A DNA stretch of 64,000 bases from Streptomyces laurentii. Its GTDB lineage: Bacteria > Actinomycetota > Actinomycetes > Streptomycetales > Streptomycetaceae. The stretch is from contig AP017424.1 in assembly GCA_002355495.1 (NCBI GenBank), positions 3,162,001 to 3,226,000 on the forward strand. The letters are read 5' to 3'. The position numbers and the translations under genes were made by a program. Positions 59,557-64,000 of the stretch are shown here, piece by piece. Positions within the stretch are counted from its first letter, which is position 1; each line of letters starts with the position of its first letter. The notes below the pieces were generated by a model. It saw only the letters and a program-made list of their open reading frames with translations. It had not been told where the DNA came from and ran no database searches.

Positions 59557-60821
59557 GCGGCGGCTCCCCTTTCCGGGCGGGCGAGCACCATGGCGCTCTG
59601 GAATCCGCCGAATCCGCTGCCCACGCTGAGCACGACGTCGGTCTGCTTCTCGCGGGCGGTCAGCGGGATGTAGTCGAGGTCGAGCTCCGGGTCGGGCTCG
59701 TGGAGGTTGGCGGTGGGCGGCAGGATGCCGTACTCCATCGCCAGGGCGCAGGCGGCGATCTCCAGGGAGCCGATGGCGCCCAGCGAGTGGCCGATCATCG
59801 ATTTGATGGAGCTGACCGGGGTGCGGTACGCGTGCTCGCCGAGGCTGCGCTTGAAGGCGCCGGTCTCGTGCCGGTCGTTCATCTTGGTGCCGGAGCCGTG
59901 GGCGTTGATGTAGTCGACGGCGCCGGGGGCGAGCCGGGCCTCGGCGAGGGCGGCGTCGATGGCCTCGGCCATCTCGATGCCCTCGGGCTTGAGTCCGGTC
60001 ATGTGGTACGCGTTGCAGCGCGAGGCGAAGCCGGCGATCTCGGCGTACACGTGGGCGCCGCGCCGCCGGGCGGACTCCAGCTCCTCCAGGACGAGGATGG
60101 CCGCGCCTTCGCCGAGGACGAGTCCGCTGCGGGTGCGGTCGAAGGGCCGGCAGGCGCTCTCCGGGGTGTCGTTGCGGGGCGTGGTGGCGTGGATGGCGTC
60201 GAAGCAGGCCGAGGTGATCGGCGAGATGGGCGCCTCGGTCGCACCGGCGATCATGATGTCGGTGGTGCCCTCGCGGATGAGTTCCACGGCGTGACCGAGG
60301 GAGTCGAGGCCGGAGGTGCAGCCGGTGGAGACGACGGCGGCGGGGCCTTCGGCGCCGGCGGCCTGACCGACCTCGGCGGCGATGGAGCTGGGCACGAAGT
60401 GGCGGTACAGCTCGGGTACGGCGTACTCGTGGTCGACGTTCCACTTCCGGCCGCCGTCGCTGACGACCGCGTACTCGCGCTCCAGGCTGGTGGTGCAGCC
60501 GACCGCGCTGCCGACCGAGGTGCCGACGCGGCCCGGGTCGTACGCGGAGAGGTCGAGGCCGCTGTCGGCCAGTGCCTCGCGGGTGCTGACCACCGCGAAC
60601 TGGGCGGCGCGGTCGAGCCGGCGGATCTCCTGCGGGGTAAGGCCCGCGGCGGCCGGGTCGAAGTCGACCTCGGCGGCGACCTGGGAGCGGAAGGGCGAGG
60701 GGTCGTAGAAGGAGATCGTGCGGGTGGCGGTGCGGCCCTCGGTGAGGAGGTTCCAGTACGCCTTGACACCGACCCCACCGGGAGCCACGACGCCCAAGCC
60801 CGTGATGGCGACTCTACGCAT
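59553..60821 (-). CDS. Ketosynthase alpha, type II PKS
   Basis: 422 residues. Active-site Cys168 in VVSTGCTSGLDS, catalytic His in NAHGSGTKMND and GHSLGAIGS. Catalyses iterative decarboxylative Claisen condensations of malonyl-ACP with KS-beta. First gene of the KS-alpha, KS-beta, ACP, AT order. Ribosome site is weak (gaagg). Confidence 0.96.
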   Translation of the reverse strand: MRRVAITGLGVVAPGGVGVKAYWNLLTEGRTATRTISFYDPSPFRSQVAAEVDFDPAAAGLTPQEIRRLDRAAQFAVVSTREALADSGLDLSAYDPGRVGTSVGSAVGCTTSLEREYAVVSDGGRKWNVDHEYAVPELYRHFVPSSIAAEVGQAAGAEGPAAVVSTGCTSGLDSLGHAVELIREGTTDIMIAGATEAPISPITSACFDAIHATTPRNDTPESACRPFDRTRSGLVLGEGAAILVLEELESARRRGAHVYAEIAGFASRCNAYHMTGLKPEGIEMAEAIDAALAEARLAPGAVDYINAHGSGTKMNDRHETGAFKRSLGEHAYRTPVSSIKSMIGHSLGAIGSLEIAACALAMEYGILPPTANLHEPDPELDLDYIPLTAREKQTDVVLSVGSGFGGFQSAMVLARPERGAAA

Positions 60822-61316
60822 GGTCTACCTGGCCTTCGACGGGGCCGGGTGCGGCGCCGCACACCGGCCGGTTGACGCTGTGGGGCTCACTGTCGATCCC
60901 TTCGTCGTGTTCATCGCTGACCTGAAACGGACCCGATGTCTGCACCGAAGTCCGCACCGAAATCCGCGCGGAGGGCCGCGCCGGCATCTGCACCGATTCG
61001 CATGCGGCGGCCGGAGAAAGCGCGGGGTGGGTCCTTCTCCGGCCGGCCGGACCGGTCAGCCGCTCGCTCGTGACGGAGTGCCGTTGCCGGTGGAGTCACT
61101 GCCGCTTCCGGTGACTTCATGGAACATCTGTGCGCTAGACCGGTACTCGTGTGTGCGTGGACCTGTCGTTCTCCCGCGGCCCACCGCCGGACCCGCCAGA
61201 AAACCCGCAGGCCGGCGCGGGGAACAGCCTGCTGAAGAGCCCGCCGGACAGCCCGCTGGAGAGACCGCCGGGCAGCCCGCTGGAGGGCCCGCGCGCCGGC
61301 GTCCCGGCCCACGGGC
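60822..61316. other. 495-bp promoter region upstream of KS-alpha
   Basis: No gene supported. The first 300 bp upstream of KS-alpha are the likely promoter of the minimal PKS. Bases about 61215-61290 hold imperfect repeats of agcccgctggaga, directly after the carboxylase stop on the opposite side. Confidence 0.55.
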
Positions 61317-62906
61317 CTACGTGGGGACATTTCCGTGCTTGCGCGCGGGGACCTCGGCCCGCTTCGTCCGCAGCATGGCCAGCGAGCGGATCAGGATCCG
61401 CCGGGTGTCCGCGGGGTCGATGACGTCGTCCACAAGGCCTCTTTCGGCCGCGTAGTACGGGTGCATCAGCTCGGTGCGGTACGCGTCGATGAGCCGGGCG
61501 CGGGTGGCCTCCGGGTCGGCCGAGGCGGCGATCTCGCGGCGGAAGACGACCCCGGCCGCGCCCTCGGCGCCCATCACGGCGATCTCGTTGGTGGGCCAGG
61601 CGAAGGCCAGGTCGGCGCCGATGGAACGGGAGTCCATGACGATGTACGCGCCGCCGTACGCCTTGCGCAGCACGAGCGAGATCCGGGGCACGGTCGCGTT
61701 GCAGTACGCGTGCAGCAGCTTGGCGCCGTGCCGGATGATGCCGTTGTGCTCCTGGTCGACGCCGGGCAGGAAGCCGGGCACGTCGACGAGGGTCACGAGC
61801 GGCACATTGAACGAATCGCAGGTGGAGACGAAGCGGGCGGCCTTCTCGCTCGCGTGGATGTCGAGGACGCCGGCCAGCGCGGCGGGCTGGTTGGCGACGA
61901 TGCCGACGGTGTGGCCGCCGAGCCGGGCGAGCGCGCACACGATGTTGGGCGCCCACGCCTCGTGCACCTCGAAGATCTCGCCGTCGTCGACGATCTCCTC
62001 GATCACCCGGCGGATGTCGTAGCTGCGGCCCGGGTCGGCCGGCACCAGCTCGGTGAGGGCGCCGGTGCACCGGTCCACGGGGTCCTCGCAGGGCGCCGCG
62101 GGCGGCAGTTCGCGGTTGTTGGACGGCAGCAGGGCGAGGAGGAAGCGGACGTCCTCCAGGCAGTCGGCCTCGTCGTCGTACGCGAAGTGGCAGACGCCCG
62201 AGGCGGTGGCGTGGACGTCGGCGCCGCCCAGTCCGTTGTGGGTGATCTTCTCGCCGGTCACCGCCTGGACCACGTCGGGTCCGGTGATGAACATCTGCGC
62301 CGTCTCGCGCACCATGAAGACGTAGTCGGTGAGGGCCGGGGCGTACGCGGCGCCGCCCGCGCACGGGCCGAGCATCACGCTGATCTGCGGGATCACCCCG
62401 GAGGCGGCGACGGTGCGGCGGAAGATCCCGCCGTAGCCGGCGAGCGCGGTGACACCCTCCTGGATGCGGGCTCCCGCCCCGTCGTTGAGACCGACCAGCG
62501 GGGCACCGGCGGCCTCCGCGAGGTCCATCACCTTGTGCACCTTCTGGGCGTGCGCCTCGCCGAGCGCGCCGGCGAAGACCCGGAAGTCGTGCGCGTAGGC
62601 GAAGACGGTCCGGCCGTGGACGAGGCCCCAGCCGATCACGACGCCGTCGCCGTGCGGCTTCCTGTCCTCCAGGCCGAAGCCGGTGGCGCGGTGCCGGCGC
62701 AGCGGCTCGATCTCGGTGAACGTCCCCTCGTCGAAGAGGAGTTCCAGGCGCTCGTGGGCGGTGAGCTTGTTCTTCTCGTGCTGCCGCCGGGTGGCCGCGG
62801 GGTCGGGCCCCCGGCTCACCTCCTCCTTGAGCCGCCGGAGTTCGGCGGTGGCACGACGGAGGTCGGGAGCGGCCTGGGTGACCGTGAGGTCGTCGAGGAT
62901 CGTCAT
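61317..62906 (-). CDS. Acyl-CoA carboxylase beta (carboxyltransferase) subunit
   Basis: 529 residues. Crotonase-like carboxyltransferase domains with GGIFRRTVAASGVIPQ, VMLGPCAGGAAYAPAL, VDVPGFLPGVDQEHNGIIRH and RKAYGGAYIVM. Makes malonyl-CoA (or methylmalonyl-CoA) from acetyl-CoA together with a biotinylated alpha subunit that is not in the window. Its location between SARP and KS-alpha suggests dedicated extender-unit supply. Confidence 0.93.
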   Translation of the reverse strand: MTILDDLTVTQAAPDLRRATAELRRLKEEVSRGPDPAATRRQHEKNKLTAHERLELLFDEGTFTEIEPLRRHRATGFGLEDRKPHGDGVVIGWGLVHGRTVFAYAHDFRVFAGALGEAHAQKVHKVMDLAEAAGAPLVGLNDGAGARIQEGVTALAGYGGIFRRTVAASGVIPQISVMLGPCAGGAAYAPALTDYVFMVRETAQMFITGPDVVQAVTGEKITHNGLGGADVHATASGVCHFAYDDEADCLEDVRFLLALLPSNNRELPPAAPCEDPVDRCTGALTELVPADPGRSYDIRRVIEEIVDDGEIFEVHEAWAPNIVCALARLGGHTVGIVANQPAALAGVLDIHASEKAARFVSTCDSFNVPLVTLVDVPGFLPGVDQEHNGIIRHGAKLLHAYCNATVPRISLVLRKAYGGAYIVMDSRSIGADLAFAWPTNEIAVMGAEGAAGVVFRREIAASADPEATRARLIDAYRTELMHPYYAAERGLVDDVIDPADTRRILIRSLAMLRTKRAEVPARKHGNVPT

Positions 62907-62989
62907 CGGCCGAACGTAGGAACGGCGGCTTGAGACGGGCTGGAGGGCCGAACGACGGTCCCGTCAGGGCCGGTTGGCCCCTGGACCGC

Positions 62990-63066
62990 GTACGGCTCGA
63001 CGTACGGATGGGCGTACGGATGGGCGTACGACTGGAGGTACGGGGGAGCGTACCGGGGCCGTACCG
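62990..63066. repeat. 12-bp GTACGG array upstream of the carboxylase
   Basis: GTACG or GTACC recurs at 62990, 63002, 63014, 63026, 63038 and 63050, exactly 12 bp apart, then at 63061. Unit near gtacggatgggc. Lies in the 205-bp gap between the SARP stop and the carboxylase start. Heptamer-like direct repeats in such a place could be a SARP binding array; it may also be a minisatellite. Confidence 0.75.
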
Positions 63067-63111
63067 ATGAGGGACGTACGGAGGGACCGTGCGGCCGGCC
63101 GTACGCGCGGG

Positions 63112-63906
63112 TCAGCCCGCGGCCGTCACCGGCAGGTCGAGCGCCGGGTCCGCCGACAGCACGGCCTGGTGCAGCCGCCGCAGCCGGGCGGAGGGTTCGA
63201 GACCCAGCTCGTCCACGAGGGTCTCGCGCAGCCGCTGGTACGCCTCCAGGGCCCGCCAGGCGCTGCCGGACCGGTGCAGGGCGGTCATCAGCTGGGCGCA
63301 GAAGTTCTCGTGCATGGGGTGCCGGGCGACCAGGACGTGCAGCTCGGACACGATCTCCATGTGCCGGCCGAGCCTCAGGTCGGCGTCGACCCGCAGTTCG
63401 AGGGCCGCGATCCGGTCCTCCTCCATGCGGAGCACGTCGAGTTCGAGGACGGTGCCGACGCGGACGTCGACGAGCGCGCTGCCCGTCCACATGTCCAGGG
63501 CGCCGCCGAGGAGTTCGGACGCGGCGTGGTAGTCGCCGGCCTCGTACGCGGCCCGCCCGGCGGCGGTGATCCGGGTGAACTCGTGGGCGTCGACCTGGCC
63601 CGGGCGCACCTGGAGCAGGTAGCCGCCGTGCCGGGTGACCAGCACGTCCTTGGCCTGCCGGGTCGGGTCGCCGTCGAGAGCGGCCGCGATCTTGCGGCGC
63701 AGCTGCAGAATGTACGTCTGGAGTGTGGTCGCCGCGCTGCGCGGGATGTCCTCACCCCAGATCTCCTCCATGAGTGTCGCCACCGTCACGACCCGGTCCG
63801 CCTGCAGCGCGAGCAGGGACAGGATCTGGCGCGGCTTGGCGGCGGTGGGGACGACGGAGACCCCGTTCACGCGGGCCGTCAGTGGTCCCAATACTGTGAT
63901 TTCCAT
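63112..63906 (-). CDS. SARP-family pathway activator
   Basis: 264 residues from the ATG with ggaggg; an upstream in-frame start adds about 19 residues. N-terminal OmpR-like winged helix (EITVLGPLTARVNG, LLALQADRVVTVATLMEEIW, TLQTYILQLRRK) and C-terminal bacterial transcriptional activation domain (YQRLRETLVDELGLEPSA). SARPs such as ActII-ORF4 activate type II PKS promoters by binding direct heptamer repeats. Probable direct activator of the genes at 52.7-62.9 kb. No TTA codon seen. Confidence 0.93.
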   Translation of the reverse strand: MEITVLGPLTARVNGVSVVPTAAKPRQILSLLALQADRVVTVATLMEEIWGEDIPRSAATTLQTYILQLRRKIAAALDGDPTRQAKDVLVTRHGGYLLQVRPGQVDAHEFTRITAAGRAAYEAGDYHAASELLGGALDMWTGSALVDVRVGTVLELDVLRMEEDRIAALELRVDADLRLGRHMEIVSELHVLVARHPMHENFCAQLMTALHRSGSAWRALEAYQRLRETLVDELGLEPSARLRRLHQAVLSADPALDLPVTAAG

Positions 63907-64000
63907 GATCGCGCCCTCCACTTCCTGAAACTGTGAGGCCGGTCCGGCACCGGGATTCGGCACGGGTCCGGAGCATGGGTCGAGCCTCGCACCAGCGGCG

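Noticed and set aside
61215..61330. Imperfect agcccgctggaga repeats as a CRISPR or regulatory array
   Set aside because: Units are short, irregular and GC-rich without spacers; more likely low-complexity sequence.
62903..63490. Minus-strand frame with a Tyr-Ala-His-Pro repeat, possible SARP-associated protein
   Set aside because: The repeat follows from the 12-bp GTACGG array and the rest overlaps the SARP gene in another frame; no start or ribosome site.

Overview
The window is very GC-rich actinobacterial DNA, almost certainly from a Streptomyces chromosome. Evidence: strong third-position GC bias; rare TTA (bldA-type) codons confined to a few regulatory genes; gamma-butyrolactone (GBL) signalling genes; a type II polyketide synthase; SARP, LAL and orphan OmpR-type regulators. 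No CRISPR array, rRNA or plasmid origin was seen. One tRNA-Arg(CCT) lies at 43.9 kb.

Layout. 0-10 kb holds ordinary accessory genes: the C-terminal part of a large LuxR (LAL) regulator, a sugar ABC importer (lipoprotein plus two permeases), an AraC regulator, an MFS exporter/DoxX pair and an isochorismatase-fold hydrolase. 10.5-16.2 kb holds a Dps-like protein, an SDR/HAD/ScbR-type-regulator block, a DsbA-like protein and a DHA2 exporter.

16.3-35.5 kb is a biosynthetic region, mostly on the minus strand, that I cannot match to a known pathway. Its core is an amino-group carrier protein (LysW) system: HMGL condensing enzyme, LysW, LysX, LysY, LysZ and a class-I glutamine amidotransferase. It continues with a Glu/Leu/Phe/Val-type dehydrogenase, acyl-CoA ligase, aminotransferase, FAH-fold enzyme, flavin/2Fe-2S reductase, membrane acyltransferase, lipoyl E2, stand-alone acetolactate-synthase small subunit, second acyl-CoA ligase and P450. 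A maleate-isomerase/Asp-Glu-racemase-fold gene diverges from it. The LysW here ends in Gln instead of the usual C-terminal Glu that carries the substrate.

35.6-43.4 kb is a regulatory block: orphan OmpR-type regulator, two IS701-like transposase-fold proteins that look domesticated, MFS exporter, ECF sigma factor, AfsA-type GBL synthase and a second ScbR/JadR2-like regulator. A conserved 25-bp promoter element lies beside four of these genes. TTA codons occur in afsA, in both transposase-like genes and in the HAD gene.

43.4-52.6 kb is a mosaic around the tRNA: truncated cupin, frameshifted integrase relic, beta-lactamase-fold hydrolase, truncated 2OG-Fe(II) oxygenase, DUF6801 surface protein, a frameshifted NACHT ATPase with a small partner ORF, and a TetR/ABM-monooxygenase pair with a near-perfect operator.

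52.7-64 kb is the minus-strand end of a type II PKS cluster: SARP, acyl-CoA carboxylase beta subunit, KS-alpha, KS-beta, ACP, an acyltransferase with an unusual N-terminal extension, a DUF6059 protein and 2-oxoacid:ferredoxin oxidoreductase subunits. Acyltransferase, DUF6059 and the oxidoreductase overlap end to end. Ketoreductase, aromatase and cyclase genes are not in the window and may lie beyond 64 kb. The working inference is that a GBL/ScbR/SARP/OmpR hierarchy controls both the LysW pathway and the polyketide genes, with LysW making an unusual amino-acid building block and the branched-chain-type enzymes making acyl-CoA units. The product is unknown.
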